NCBI RefSeq assembly: GCF_041380235.1
Contig: NZ_JBGIYY010000019.1
Coordinates: forward strand, 1 to 64,000
Reading direction: 5' to 3'
DNA length: 64,000 bases
Origin: Glaciecola sp041380235
Lineage (GTDB): Bacteria > Pseudomonadota > Gammaproteobacteria > Enterobacterales > Alteromonadaceae
The notes beneath the pieces were generated by a model. It had not been told where the DNA came from, searched no databases, and saw nothing but the letters and a program-made list of their open reading frames with translations. The position numbers and the translations under genes were made by a program. This document shows positions 15,956-25,711 of the stretch, in pieces; within the stretch, counting starts at the first letter, position 1, and each line of letters begins with the position of its first letter.

Positions 15956-16793
15956 GCTTTTCTTTCACCAGCTCATATGCCGACTGAATTTCTTGCGTGC
16001 GCTGATTGGCCATTTCCATCGCCTGCTCTGGCAGACCTTTGGCGGCTAGCTTATCGGGGTGGTGTTGAGACATTAACTTCTTGTAGGCACGCTTTATCGA
16101 TTTATCATCGTCTTTATCGCCTACTCCTAATATTTTATAGGCGTCTTCTAAAGCGGTTTTTGAACTATAGTGTTGATGAAACTGCTGTTGACGCTGACCT
16201 GAGCGCTGCTGATGAAACCCACGACGAAACCGCTCGCCAGCTTCAAAACGTGTAATTAAAAACTGTAAATCTGCGGAGCTAAACCCAAGACTGCTTGCAA
16301 CGGTTTGCAATACTTTTAATTCACCTGTACTGAGGCGCCCATCGGCGCAGGCCGCCGCTATCAATATTTCCAAAAAAACCTGCAAGATGTCTCTTCTGCC
16401 ATGGGCATTTTGCTTGAAAGTAAGCAGCATTTCAGTGAGAGGGAAATCGCGTGCTTTACCTTCTCTAAATGCTTGTTGAGCTTCCTTGCGCAATTCACCG
16501 TGAAGTTTCATGTCGTCCATTAATCGCGAGGCAACTTGGATTTCTTCGGGTGTGACCTGACCGTCTGCTTTGCAGACATGACCGAGAGCAGAGAATAAGG
16601 CATGAAAAAATACAGCCTGCTGCTGGATGGTTTCTTTAGAGCTAAAAAATCGGGCAAAGCCACCTTGCCGTGAAAAATCCCTAGCGTAATTGATGTCAAA
16701 CATATGCCCAACAATCAACCCAATGATTGCTCCTGGCAATTTAAGTATGGCCATTCCAATAACGGCGCCAATGATTTTTCCCCAATATGACAT
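15945..16793 (-). CDS. djlA: Membrane-anchored co-chaperone DjlA
   Basis: A 282-residue type III DnaJ-like protein. It has a single N-terminal membrane segment rich in Gly (IIGAVIGMAILKLPGAIIGL) with the dimerisation-type pattern, a TerB-like helical domain at about 55-185 (CKADGQVTPEEIQ, CADGRLSTGELKV), and a C-terminal J domain with the HPD motif (KKLMSQHHPDKL). It stimulates DnaK at the inner membrane. It is divergent from lptD across 209 nt, exactly as in E. coli, and its 3' end overlaps xerD. Confidence 0.95.
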   Translation of the reverse strand: MSYWGKIIGAVIGMAILKLPGAIIGLIVGHMFDINYARDFSRQGGFARFFSSKETIQQQAVFFHALFSALGHVCKADGQVTPEEIQVASRLMDDMKLHGELRKEAQQAFREGKARDFPLTEMLLTFKQNAHGRRDILQVFLEILIAAACADGRLSTGELKVLQTVASSLGFSSADLQFLITRFEAGERFRRGFHQQRSGQRQQQFHQHYSSKTALEDAYKILGVGDKDDDKSIKRAYKKLMSQHHPDKLAAKGLPEQAMEMANQRTQEIQSAYELVKEKRGF

Positions 16794-17002
16794 ATGTTCT
16801 GAGTAACTTGCTTTGATTAACAGTGGTAATTAACCCCAATATTAAATGGTTTTCGGTAAAAAGTATCATTATTCCCGCTTTTTGAGGCTTTTTATGAAGT
16901 TAAACTTGGGTTTTCAAGGATTACCCTTTAAAATTACTAAGGTTTGTTATTTACGTAACGTCTCCGAATTCGTAACTCCTTATACGCAACTATGATGTCT
17001 GA

Positions 17003-19213
17003 ATGAAAATAGCATACACAGCGCTGCTAGCAGTGATTTTAATGAGCAGCTCAAATCTGCACGCACAGCTTACGTGTGAGGTGCAAAGCTTCGATTTCGA
17101 ACTTCCAAAAATCGCTGATGGCTCTATTGAAGTCCGCTCTAATGCTGCGCAAATTATAAAAGACGAAATAGCCGTATTTGAAGGCAACGTACTGATTACT
17201 ACACCAGATTCTATTATTCAGGCGGACTCTGCCAATCTGCGCGAAAATGGACAACGCCTGCAAGCTAGCGGTAACGTTACCTACACCGATGAACTGCTGC
17301 ACGTCGAAAGCCTAGGCATTGAAGCGAACGCCGAAATCGAACTTCTGCAACTACAGTCTACTGAATACCAAATTAAAGGAGTGAATGGGCGCGGTGGCGC
17401 TGATTTATTATCCATTTCTCGAGAGCGCGGCGTTATTTTAGAGAACGTGTCTTTTACTACATGCCCTAAAGGCGATGAAGACTGGAAAATACAGGCGTCG
17501 GAAATATCCATACGAAAAGGCATGCCCTTTGGCGAAGCGAAGCACACTCGCTTTTATGTGGGTGGCGTACCAGTATTTTATTTACCTTATTTTGCCTTTC
17601 CGATCACCACCGAGCGTCAAACTGGATTTTTGTTTCCCAAAATTGGCAGCACTGGCAGCACTGGCATTGAGTACGAACAACCTTTTTATTGGAATATAGC
17701 GCCCAATGTCGACACAACAATTTCAACGCGATATATGTCGAATAGAGGCTTACAGCTTAAAAATGAGTGGCGTTATTTAACCAACAACCATTATGGGGAG
17801 CTACAGTTAGAGTACTTGGCAAAAGACACAGACATAGGTAACGATGACCCGCGCTACTTTTATCGCTTTAGTCATAAAGGAAAGTTAAGTGAAAATTGGT
17901 CAGTTACCGCTGATGTCAGTGATATTAGCGATAACAACTATATCGTTGATTTGCGCTCAGATTACTACAACCAAGCTGACACGCATTTATATCGACAGGC
18001 TGGGCTTAGTTACTTTAGCGAAGACCTAGATTTTAACGTGTTTGTTCGGGACTTCACAACAATCGGTAATTTTGACGATAATTACAGAGCGCTTCCAGAA
18101 GCCAAATTGGCTTATTCTACCAGTCTCAATGAGTGGTTTGATTTTGATATCAAATCCGAACTGGCTTACTTTGATAATCGCTTGGAGCAGCGACCGGATG
18201 CCCTCAGATTTCACATTGAGCCCTCGCTCAGTATTCCATATCAACGAGCTTGGGGAGAACTTTTAGCCGAAGTCAGTGTAATGCACACCTATTACGACCA
18301 AGACATCGAAGGTATGCCAAACACCAACTTAGAAGAGACTGTTGAAAGAACCCTTGGACAGGCTCGATTTTACGGCTCTTTAATATTTGAGCGAGAGCAA
18401 ACCATAGGCGATACCGACTATTTAGTGACTTTTGAACCAAAGACACAATATCTTTACACCAGCTATCAAGACCAATCTAATATTGGTTTCTACGACACCA
18501 CGGAGCTGCTAACAACTTTCTCAAATTTGTTTAGAGGTCAAGAGTTTACAGGGCTTGATCGTATCAATGACAATAATCAATTTACCTTGGGTGCAACTAC
18601 TCGTATTATCGACGATAATAACCGCGAAATGTTGGTTGCCAGTATTGGTCAGATATTCTACGTGGAGAGTGCGCAGCTGCAGGCCAGTCAGCGCCAAGAT
18701 AATCGTTCATCCATCGCGGCTGAGTTAGATTGGAGAATTAATCGCAATTGGTTTGTACATTCAGATTTTCAGGTAGGTAACGACACTAATAAAGTTGAAA
18801 GAAGCAGTTTTTCCACCGAGTACCGTTTGTCTGAAAATAAGCTAATACAGATAAATCATCGTTATATTCGCGAACTTTCTAACGAAAAAATTGACCAATT
18901 TGGTGTCTCGGCAAGTTGGCCAATGGGTGACAATTGGCATTGGGTTGGCCGTTATTATAGAGACTTTGAACGCTCACGCACCACCGAGAGCTTTATGGGT
19001 ATCGAGTATGAAAGCTGCTGTTGGGCTTTAAGACTGACGGTGCAGAGAAATTTAGCCACCCGCTTTAACAACGATGGCTTCAGAGATGTAAATGAATTTG
19101 ATTCAGGAATTGCGTTACAATTTGTGTTTAAGGGGATGGGTAGCCCGTCGAATAAAGTTGACATGCTTCGACAAGGCTTATTTGGATATCGTCAGCCCTT
19201 TGTTTTAAATTAA
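17003..19213 (+). CDS. lptD: LPS-assembly outer-membrane protein LptD
   Basis: A 736-residue LptD. After a signal peptide (cleaved near LHAQ) comes a beta-jellyroll (OstA) domain at about 40-160, which receives LPS from LptA and LptC. The rest is the large C-terminal barrel that inserts LPS into the outer leaflet with LptE. The four cysteines needed for the two essential disulfides are present in the standard arrangement: Cys25, Cys154 and the adjacent pair Cys672-Cys673 (YESCCWAL). It is the first gene of lptD-surA-pdxA-rsmA-apaG-apaH. The SurA chaperone gene follows by 25 nt. No clear sigma-E promoter was seen in the 209-nt upstream region. Confidence 0.97.
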   Translation: MKIAYTALLAVILMSSSNLHAQLTCEVQSFDFELPKIADGSIEVRSNAAQIIKDEIAVFEGNVLITTPDSIIQADSANLRENGQRLQASGNVTYTDELLHVESLGIEANAEIELLQLQSTEYQIKGVNGRGGADLLSISRERGVILENVSFTTCPKGDEDWKIQASEISIRKGMPFGEAKHTRFYVGGVPVFYLPYFAFPITTERQTGFLFPKIGSTGSTGIEYEQPFYWNIAPNVDTTISTRYMSNRGLQLKNEWRYLTNNHYGELQLEYLAKDTDIGNDDPRYFYRFSHKGKLSENWSVTADVSDISDNNYIVDLRSDYYNQADTHLYRQAGLSYFSEDLDFNVFVRDFTTIGNFDDNYRALPEAKLAYSTSLNEWFDFDIKSELAYFDNRLEQRPDALRFHIEPSLSIPYQRAWGELLAEVSVMHTYYDQDIEGMPNTNLEETVERTLGQARFYGSLIFEREQTIGDTDYLVTFEPKTQYLYTSYQDQSNIGFYDTTELLTTFSNLFRGQEFTGLDRINDNNQFTLGATTRIIDDNNREMLVASIGQIFYVESAQLQASQRQDNRSSIAAELDWRINRNWFVHSDFQVGNDTNKVERSSFSTEYRLSENKLIQINHRYIRELSNEKIDQFGVSASWPMGDNWHWVGRYYRDFERSRTTESFMGIEYESCCWALRLTVQRNLATRFNNDGFRDVNEFDSGIALQFVFKGMGSPSNKVDMLRQGLFGYRQPFVLN

Positions 19214-19238
19214 TCTAGACCTTAATATTTGAGAGATT

Positions 19239-20528
19239 ATGAAAAAAATATTAGTAAATATCAGCGTTATTGCTTTGCTGTGTCTCACGGCCTTTACTGG
19301 GCAGGCAAAACAGTTACTCGATAAAGTATCAGTAATTGTCGACCAAGGCGTGGTATTAGAAAGTGAAATTGAAGATTTAGTGCGTAGCGTAAAAGCTAAC
19401 GCTATGGCCAATGGCCAAGCCTTACCCTCAGATAGAGCGTTAAGAACACAAGCAATTGAGCGCCTTATTCTTGAAAATTTGCAAACGCAAATGGCTGAGC
19501 GTATGGGAATTCAAATAAGTGATCCACAGCTCGACCAAACAATTGCGAATATTGCATCTAGTGAAGGCTTAAGCCCTCAACAGTTCAGAGCAGCGGTTGC
19601 CGGAGACGGCATTGCATATGAGAGTTACAGAGAATCCGTGCGCAAAGAACTGATAATGGGCGAAGTAAGACGCGCAAACGTTAGACGCCGTATCTATATC
19701 ACACCTCAAGAAATTAGTACCCTAGTCGAGTTGCTCAATCAGCAAGGGGAGGCTCAAGCAGAGTACCGTCTTGGTCACATCTTATTGGGCTTACCTAGCA
19801 GCGCCTCTGAGACCGAGATAACTGAAGCGCGTGATCGCGCTGATCGGGTCCTCGAATTGTTAAACAACGGTTCTGATTTCCAAAAAATCGCTATTGCTTC
19901 TTCTTCAGGCTCTGAAGCTCTTGACGGCGGAGACATGGGCTGGATGAATATCAACTCAATGCCGACCCTGTTTGCAGAAGCCGTTGTAGACAAACCGAAG
20001 GACGAGCTGATTGGTCCAATTCGCTCAGGTGCCGGCTTTCACATCCTAAAAGTCATTGATACCCGCGGTGTAGAAACAGTAGAAATTGAAGAAGTGAATG
20101 CTCGGCATATCTTAATTACACCTTCGATCATCCTAAGTGACAATAAAGCAGAGCAAATGCTTTTGGAGTTCAGAGAGCAGCTTATTGCAGGTGAAGCCGA
20201 GTTTGCCGATCTAGCCAAAGAACACTCCGAAGATCCCGGTTCTGCCTTGAGAGGCGGCGTGCTCGGTTGGAATGACCCGAACATCTATGTACCGGCCTTT
20301 AAAGAAGCCCTTGCTCCTCTTCAAAAAGACGAATATAGCATGCCCATTCGCTCTCAACATGGCTGGCATTTGATTCAGCTCATCGACCGACGCGTAGACG
20401 ATGCAACTGACCGACGCAAAGAAGAGCGAGCTTATCAGCTTATCTTTAATCGGAAATTCCAAGAAGAAAGCGACGCCTGGCTGCGTGAAATGCGCGATGA
20501 AGCCTATATCGAAGTAGTCGATGTTTAG
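19239..20528 (+). CDS. surA: Periplasmic chaperone / peptidyl-prolyl isomerase SurA
   Basis: A 429-residue SurA. A signal peptide (cleaved near GQAKQ) precedes the N-terminal chaperone domain (LLDKVSVIVDQGVVLESEIE). Two parvulin PPIase domains follow, at about 175-275 (YRLGHILLGLP, DGGDMGWM) and 285-390 (NARHILITPS, RGGVLGWND), and then the C-terminal helix that packs on the chaperone core. It escorts outer-membrane proteins, including LptD, to the BAM complex. GAGAG upstream of the ATG is a good ribosome site. Spacing to lptD (25 nt) and pdxA (12 nt) indicates one operon. Confidence 0.97.
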   Translation: MKKILVNISVIALLCLTAFTGQAKQLLDKVSVIVDQGVVLESEIEDLVRSVKANAMANGQALPSDRALRTQAIERLILENLQTQMAERMGIQISDPQLDQTIANIASSEGLSPQQFRAAVAGDGIAYESYRESVRKELIMGEVRRANVRRRIYITPQEISTLVELLNQQGEAQAEYRLGHILLGLPSSASETEITEARDRADRVLELLNNGSDFQKIAIASSSGSEALDGGDMGWMNINSMPTLFAEAVVDKPKDELIGPIRSGAGFHILKVIDTRGVETVEIEEVNARHILITPSIILSDNKAEQMLLEFREQLIAGEAEFADLAKEHSEDPGSALRGGVLGWNDPNIYVPAFKEALAPLQKDEYSMPIRSQHGWHLIQLIDRRVDDATDRRKEERAYQLIFNRKFQEESDAWLREMRDEAYIEVVDV

Positions 20529-20540
20529 GGAATCAGCGCG

Positions 20541-21527
20541 ATGACTCAAGCGATAAGAGTAGCGGTTACCCCTGGTGAGCCAGCTGGCATTGGTCCTGAC
20601 CTTATCATCATGCTGGCTAAAGAGCCTTGTGAAGCGCAAATTGTTGTCTTTGCCGACCGCGAAATGATGGTGCAACGCGCGCAGCTCTTAGGTGTTAATT
20701 TAGAAATCATACCCTTTGAACCGGGCATGGATACCATACAGCAACGCGGACAAATGATTGTCCACCACATTCCTACTGATGTCGCCGTTGTTGCAGGTCA
20801 ACTCGACAGCAACAACGGGCAATATGTGGTAGAAACTCTTCGTCAAGCTTGCGAAGAGAACATGCGTGGAAACTTCGATGCAGTCGTCACCGGGCCGGTT
20901 CACAAAGGCATCATCAACAAGGCTGGCGTATCGTTTAGCGGTCATACTGAGTATTTTGCGCAGCAATCGAACACGGCGGATGTGGTCATGATGCTGGCAA
21001 CAGATGGTCTGCGCGTATGCCTAGCCACCACGCACATCCCATTGGCCTATGTTTCAAGAGCAATCACCCCCGAGCGTATCGAAAAAGTGATTCGCATTAT
21101 GAATACAGATTTGAAACTAAAGTTTGGTATTGCTGATCCTACAATTTATGTGTGTGGTTTAAATCCCCATGCGGGCGAAGATGGACATTTAGGAAAAGAA
21201 GAAATTCAAGTTATCACGCCGACTCTGGATATGCTTCGCTCCCAAGGTCTAAATTTGATAGGGCCGCTACCGGCTGACACTATTTTCCAACCAAAGTACT
21301 TAGACAAAGCCGACGCCGTGCTGGCCATGTATCATGACCAAGGTTTACCTGTCTTGAAATTTAAAGGCTTTGGGAATTCAGTGAATATCACATTGGGTTT
21401 ACCTTTTATTCGCACCTCTGTTGACCATGGCACGGCTGCTGACTTAGCAGGTAGCGGTGATGTCGACATTGGCAGTATGAAACGCGCCATTAACAAAGCG
21501 ATAAAACTAGCGAAGAAAAAGCTTTGA
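20541..21527 (+). CDS. pdxA: 4-hydroxythreonine-4-phosphate dehydrogenase PdxA
   Basis: A 328-residue enzyme of the DXP-dependent vitamin B6 pathway. It oxidises 4-phosphohydroxy-L-threonine with NAD to a product that PdxJ condenses with deoxyxylulose phosphate. Metal- and substrate-binding motifs are intact: TPGEPAGIGPDL at the start, GPVHKGIINKAGVSFSGHTE, AMYHDQGLPVLK and RTSVDHGTAADLAG. The stop overlaps the rsmA start (TTGA). Its partner pdxJ is not next to recO in this window. Confidence 0.97.
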   Translation: MTQAIRVAVTPGEPAGIGPDLIIMLAKEPCEAQIVVFADREMMVQRAQLLGVNLEIIPFEPGMDTIQQRGQMIVHHIPTDVAVVAGQLDSNNGQYVVETLRQACEENMRGNFDAVVTGPVHKGIINKAGVSFSGHTEYFAQQSNTADVVMMLATDGLRVCLATTHIPLAYVSRAITPERIEKVIRIMNTDLKLKFGIADPTIYVCGLNPHAGEDGHLGKEEIQVITPTLDMLRSQGLNLIGPLPADTIFQPKYLDKADAVLAMYHDQGLPVLKFKGFGNSVNITLGLPFIRTSVDHGTAADLAGSGDVDIGSMKRAINKAIKLAKKKL

Positions 21528-22342
21528 GCACTTCTCATGAAGGTAAAACTCATTTAGGCCACACCGCGCGAAAACGCTTTGGGCAGAATTTTTTGTTTGA
21601 TCAGTATGTGATTGATCAAATCGTCACCGCTATTGGCCCTCAAAAAGGTGAAAACCTAGTTGAAATTGGGCCAGGTTTAGGTGCTTTGACCGAGCCTGTT
21701 GCGGAATTAGTTGACAGCTTAACAGTGGTGGAACTCGATAGAGATCTAGCCAAACGCTTACGCGAACACCCCTTTATTCAAAGCAAGTTAAATGTGATTG
21801 AGCAAGATGCATTAAAATTTGATTTTGCAAGCTTAGCTAGCGATGCCAAAATGCGTATTTTTGGCAATTTACCTTACAATATTTCCACGCCATTGATGTT
21901 TCATCTGTTCAGTTTTAGTCAGCATATCGACGACATGCATTTTATGCTGCAACTTGAAGTCGTCAAAAGACTATGTGCCAGCCATGGAGATAGCCTGTAC
22001 GGCAAGCTATCAGTAATGGCGTCATACTACTGTCAGGCAACGCCTGTTGTTATGGTACCCCCTAGCGCCTTTAAACCTGCCCCTAAAGTAGATTCCGCAG
22101 TGGTCAGGTTAGTTCCTTATGACACACCCCCAGTTGAACTGCATAATGTAGAGTCATTAGAACAAGTTGTTGGTGCTGCATTTAACCAACGCCGAAAAAC
22201 CGTACGTAACAGTTTGAAAAACTTGATCAGTGAAGATACTCTAAATGCACTTAATATTGATGCTCAAAGGCGTGCACAAACGCTTTCATTAGCAGAATTC
22301 TCTTCTATCGCTAACTATGTTTATGAGGCCGGCAGTGAGTGA
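21524..22342 (+). CDS. rsmA: 16S rRNA dimethyladenosine transferase RsmA (KsgA)
   Basis: A 272-residue methyltransferase that dimethylates two adjacent adenines in the 3' hairpin of 16S rRNA during 30S maturation. It has KRFGQNFLFD at the N-terminus, the SAM motif VEIGPGLGALTEP, the acidic VVELDRDLA, and the catalytic NLPYNIS. The start is TTG 21524, overlapping the pdxA stop as TTGA; no ATG is available in frame near the N-terminus. Overlaps at both ends (pdxA, apaG) indicate tight translational coupling. Confidence 0.96.
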   Translation: MSTSHEGKTHLGHTARKRFGQNFLFDQYVIDQIVTAIGPQKGENLVEIGPGLGALTEPVAELVDSLTVVELDRDLAKRLREHPFIQSKLNVIEQDALKFDFASLASDAKMRIFGNLPYNISTPLMFHLFSFSQHIDDMHFMLQLEVVKRLCASHGDSLYGKLSVMASYYCQATPVVMVPPSAFKPAPKVDSAVVRLVPYDTPPVELHNVESLEQVVGAAFNQRRKTVRNSLKNLISEDTLNALNIDAQRRAQTLSLAEFSSIANYVYEAGSE

Positions 22343-22709
22343 ACATATCCATATCGCAGTAGACACCAAATATATTGGTAAACAGAGGAAACATGCAGAC
22401 CAAGAGGTTTTTGTATTTAGCTATACTGTGAGCATCACAAACTTAAGCGATAAGCCAGTCACCTTGCGCAATCGTTATTGGTTAATTACCAACGGTAATG
22501 GAGAAAAAGTAGAAGTCAGTGGTGAAGGCGTGGTGGGAGAGCAACCCACAATTGCGCCCATGAAAACCTTTCAGTATACCAGCGCATCGATGCTTAAAAC
22601 TGAGGTAGGTAGCATGCAGGGACACTACGAATTTGAGCAACATGATCATTCTATGTGCAAGGCACAAATCCCTGTTTTTCGCTTAGCCGTGCCCAACGCG
22701 CTTCACTAA
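22335..22709 (+). CDS. apaG: ApaG protein (DUF525)
   Basis: A 124-residue single-domain beta-sandwich protein. Recognition rests on NRYWLITNGNGEKVEVSGEG, VVGEQPTIAP, GSMQGHYEFE and the end IPVFRLAVPNALH. The function is not firmly known; it is co-conserved with rsmA and apaH. I prefer GTG 22335, overlapping the rsmA stop as GTGAGTGA with GAGG 6 nt upstream, because it gives the E. coli length. Upstream ATGs at 22317 and 22323 are in frame but extend beyond the family N-terminus. Confidence 0.94.
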   Translation: MSEHIHIAVDTKYIGKQRKHADQEVFVFSYTVSITNLSDKPVTLRNRYWLITNGNGEKVEVSGEGVVGEQPTIAPMKTFQYTSASMLKTEVGSMQGHYEFEQHDHSMCKAQIPVFRLAVPNALH

Positions 22710-22713
22710 CACG

Positions 22714-23535
22714 ATGCGAAACTTTGTTATCGGAGATATTCAGGGCTGCTATCAAGCGCTCAAACAGATATTGAAGAAAGCCCAATTTAATGAACAAAAA
22801 GATAAACTATGGGCCGTCGGTGATTTGATTGCCAGAGGCCCTGACTCACTCTCTACTTTGGCGTATTGCCAAGACCTCGGGCCTCACTTTGAGACTGTTC
22901 TAGGCAATCACGATCTGCACTTAATCGCCATTGCATTTGGCATCCGCTCGCCTAAACCCCAAGACAAATTGCAAGCGCTGCTAGATAGTAAGCAGTTTCA
23001 TGGCACCATTGAATGGTTGCTGAGTAAACCCCTAGCAGTTAAGCCTGCCAAGAAGACCTTAATTACTCATGCTGGCTTATACCCGCGGTGGTCTATCAAA
23101 AAAGCATTGAGCCTTTCTGACGAAATACAAAGTGTACTTCAAAGCAAAAATGCTACTGCTTTTTTGAGAGATATGTACGGCAACCTACCCGACCAATGGT
23201 CCAATAGTCTCGAAGGTAAAGAGCGCCATCGCTTTGTCATAAATGCGTTTACCCGCATGCGCTACCTGAAGGCAACCATGGCCTTAGAGTTTGATAGCAA
23301 GTCTCACCCTAGCAGCGCACCGTCAGATATATTGCCCTGGTTTATGTTTGACAACCCAAAACTGACCAAAGATCACCGTCTATTATTTGGTCACTGGGCG
23401 GCGCTACTTGGCGAACTCCCGAAAAAGTATGCCTGCCCAGCAAAAGTGCATGCATTAGACAGCGGTTATGTATGGGGTAACAGCTTATCGCTGCACTGCC
23501 TCGAAACCTCAAAAACAATTCAGCATCACGCTTAA
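22714..23535 (+). CDS. apaH: Symmetrical bis(5'-nucleosyl)-tetraphosphatase ApaH
   Basis: A 273-residue calcineurin-type phosphoesterase that splits Ap4A into two ADP. It also removes Np4 caps from RNA in E. coli. Metal-binding motifs are GDIQGCYQAL, VGDLIARGPDSL and LGNHDLHLIA, with LITHAGLYP and LFGHWAAL further on. It is the last gene of the lptD operon, 4 nt after apaG. The -35 of a probable sigma-28 promoter for the next gene overlaps its stop codon. Confidence 0.96.
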   Translation: MRNFVIGDIQGCYQALKQILKKAQFNEQKDKLWAVGDLIARGPDSLSTLAYCQDLGPHFETVLGNHDLHLIAIAFGIRSPKPQDKLQALLDSKQFHGTIEWLLSKPLAVKPAKKTLITHAGLYPRWSIKKALSLSDEIQSVLQSKNATAFLRDMYGNLPDQWSNSLEGKERHRFVINAFTRMRYLKATMALEFDSKSHPSSAPSDILPWFMFDNPKLTKDHRLLFGHWAALLGELPKKYACPAKVHALDSGYVWGNSLSLHCLETSKTIQHHA

Positions 23536-23558
23536 GTTCTTTTCACGTTTACCGATAC
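23532..23558 (+). promoter_or_regulatory. Probable sigma-28 (FliA) promoter of the chemoreceptor
   Basis: TTAAGTTC (23532-23539), an 11-nt spacer and ACCGATAC (23551-23558) match the flagellar consensus TAAAGTTT-N11-GCCGATAA at 6 of 8 positions in each box, with exact spacing. It lies 46 nt upstream of the chemoreceptor start. The -35 box covers the apaH stop codon. This places the chemoreceptor in the motility regulon (inference). Confidence 0.65.
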
Positions 23559-23604
23559 TCTGATATAGCCTCAAAAATACATATACAGATAAACGGGAGT
23601 AAAC

Positions 23605-25629
23605 ATGAAAATTACGGTAGCAATACGAGTGATCGGCGGATTTGCGGTGATCAGCTTCTTGCTGTTATTGCTAGGGTTTTCTTCTATGTCAAGCCTCAAT
23701 AAAGTAGGAAATGCGTCTCATGAAGTGAGTGATTTAGCACTACCTACGGTCGCGGGCACCTCAAATCTTAAAGTCTCGTTTGTGAATATGGGACGTTTAG
23801 CATTTGAGGGTTTTGTGGGCACCGATGAACAAATGGTGTTAGACAAACGCCAAGAATTTAGTGCTAGCAAAGATAGTTTTGATCAAACCTTAGAAAACCT
23901 GCGCGAAGTGGTAAAAAGCGATGCGGCGCTTCGCGGCTCAGTAACAAACCTTGAGCAGATGTATCAAGATTATGTGCAAACCTCAACCAGCATGTTCAGC
24001 GCTCATTTAAATGCCATCGCCTTAGAAGGGCGTCTTAGCGAAATGGTCTCTACTTTAGAGGAAAATGCGGATGATGCGTCTTCGCTACTGCTAGACTTTA
24101 CCGACTTAGAGGAAATAGATGACTCTGGCAACCTGCAAAATGCCGCTGAAATTGCCAATGCAGTCGAATCTAACATGCTCTCTTTACTGAGCGTTGCTTC
24201 CGATTACAGCAAAACAGAATCGATGCAGCGAGCAGAAATTCGCAGTAAAGAAGTGAGAGTCGTACTTGACCAAACGCAGTCTCGCTTTAGCGAAATGGTA
24301 GCAGCAGCGAATGGTGAAGATAGTTCCGGCACCATCGATGAAGTGCAAACATTACTCAAGCAAATTAGCGATACGCTCACCTCAAGCAACGGCTTAATTA
24401 ACAGTAAAATTGAAGAGTTACAGCAGGTTCAAGCAGCTGAAGACGCATTGGTATTGTCTGATAAAAAAATTACTGAAGCAATTGTCGAGCTCGATGCTCT
24501 AAACCAAATGGCCGACCAAAAAGCCATTGCAATTAAAGACAGTGTTGAACAACAAATTACTAACAGCACGATTACGGTTGCGATTGCCATATTATTATCA
24601 TTTGCGCTCGCTGGCGGCGTTGGATATTTCACAGTCAAAGCTATCACACGTCCGCTAGAGCGGGTAAACGAGCTTTTAAAAATAGCAGCTTCTGGCGACC
24701 TAACACATAAACTTGATGACTCCTCAAGTGACGAATTTGGTGAGCTTGCAAAGAATTGCAACAACTTGATTAACAATTTGAAAGAGTTGATTTATGCCAT
24801 CAATCAACGTGCCGACCAGTTGGCTGCAGCGTCAGGCGAAACATCGACCATTACCTTACAAACGACCGCATCGATCGAAGACCAAAAATCGCAGCTGTCA
24901 CAAATAGCGGCAGCCACCACCGAGATGCATACAACCTCTGAATTAGTCTCGAGCGGCGCGCACGACACACTGGTTGAAATAAAGCATGCTGACGCCGAGG
25001 CTGAAAAAGTGAAGCAAATATCAGCGGGTAACAAAGAAACCATTCAAGTGTTAGCCAACGAAGTACAAAAAGCAGCAGAAGTGATCAATCAACTTCATCA
25101 AGACAGTGCGAGCATTGGCGGTATCTTAGACGTTATCAGAGGGGTTGCTGATCAAACAAACCTTCTTGCGCTTAACGCAGCCATAGAGGCGGCAAGAGCA
25201 GGTGAACATGGTCGCGGCTTCGCAGTAGTTGCTGATGAGGTTCGCACATTAGCCAGTCGCACTCAGCAATCTACGCAAGAGATCAACTCAATGATTGAAG
25301 TGCTGCAAGCTGGCGCAGAAAAAGCTGTTGCGGTAATGAATCAAGGTAAAGAGCAAACGAGTGTGTGTGTTGAGCAAACTGAAAAAGCAGGCGCAGCACT
25401 TAACATGATCACTGACGCCGTGCATCGCGCGTACGAAGTGAGCACTCGCATTGAAGAGGCCGCTCGAGAGCAACATACCGTGTCTTCGCAAATCAGTGAG
25501 CGACTTGAAAATATCGTGGGTATTGCTGAGCACACCACTGTTGGTGCTAAGCAAACTGCCGCATCGAGTGCTGAGGTGGCAAAACTAGCAGAAGAACTAC
25601 AGGCTTCGATAAGTCAATTTAGAGTATAA
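23605..25629 (+). CDS. Methyl-accepting chemotaxis protein
   Basis: A 674-residue transmembrane chemoreceptor. TM1 is at about 8-28 (VIGGFAVISFLLLLLGFSS), followed by a helical periplasmic sensor of about 290 residues, TM2 at about 318-340 (VAIAILLSFALAGGVGYF), a HAMP domain and the cytoplasmic signalling coiled coil. The CheA/CheW-binding tip is VADQTNLLALNAAIEAARAG then EHGRGFAVVADEVRTLA. The sensor is a four-helix-bundle type rather than Cache; the ligand is unknown. There is no C-terminal CheR pentapeptide (it ends ISQFRV). It stands alone, with a likely sigma-28 promoter upstream and a strong terminator after it. Confidence 0.95.
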   Translation: MKITVAIRVIGGFAVISFLLLLLGFSSMSSLNKVGNASHEVSDLALPTVAGTSNLKVSFVNMGRLAFEGFVGTDEQMVLDKRQEFSASKDSFDQTLENLREVVKSDAALRGSVTNLEQMYQDYVQTSTSMFSAHLNAIALEGRLSEMVSTLEENADDASSLLLDFTDLEEIDDSGNLQNAAEIANAVESNMLSLLSVASDYSKTESMQRAEIRSKEVRVVLDQTQSRFSEMVAAANGEDSSGTIDEVQTLLKQISDTLTSSNGLINSKIEELQQVQAAEDALVLSDKKITEAIVELDALNQMADQKAIAIKDSVEQQITNSTITVAIAILLSFALAGGVGYFTVKAITRPLERVNELLKIAASGDLTHKLDDSSSDEFGELAKNCNNLINNLKELIYAINQRADQLAAASGETSTITLQTTASIEDQKSQLSQIAAATTEMHTTSELVSSGAHDTLVEIKHADAEAEKVKQISAGNKETIQVLANEVQKAAEVINQLHQDSASIGGILDVIRGVADQTNLLALNAAIEAARAGEHGRGFAVVADEVRTLASRTQQSTQEINSMIEVLQAGAEKAVAVMNQGKEQTSVCVEQTEKAGAALNMITDAVHRAYEVSTRIEEAAREQHTVSSQISERLENIVGIAEHTTVGAKQTAASSAEVAKLAEELQASISQFRV

Positions 25630-25642
25630 AAACTCAGCGCAA

Positions 25643-25670
25643 AAAAAGGGACCTTGTTAGGTCCCTTTCT
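25643..25670 (+). terminator. Terminator after the chemoreceptor gene
   Basis: AAAGGGACC and GGTCCCTTT form a 9-bp perfect stem with a 6-nt loop, with an A-tract before and TCTT after. It lies between the convergent chemoreceptor and lysC genes and can act in both directions. Confidence 0.85.
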
Positions 25671-25711
25671 TATGTCAAGACGCGTATTAAATGCCTATCA
25701 GCAAACTCCCA

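Noticed and set aside
16794..17002. Possible sigma-E promoter for lptD
   Set aside because: No GGAACTT-like -35 box with a TCTGA-like -10 at the right spacing was found, although such control is known for lptD in E. coli.
20211..20675. 154-codon minus-strand frame across surA/pdxA
   Set aside because: Spans the junction of two certain genes on the other strand; no family resemblance.
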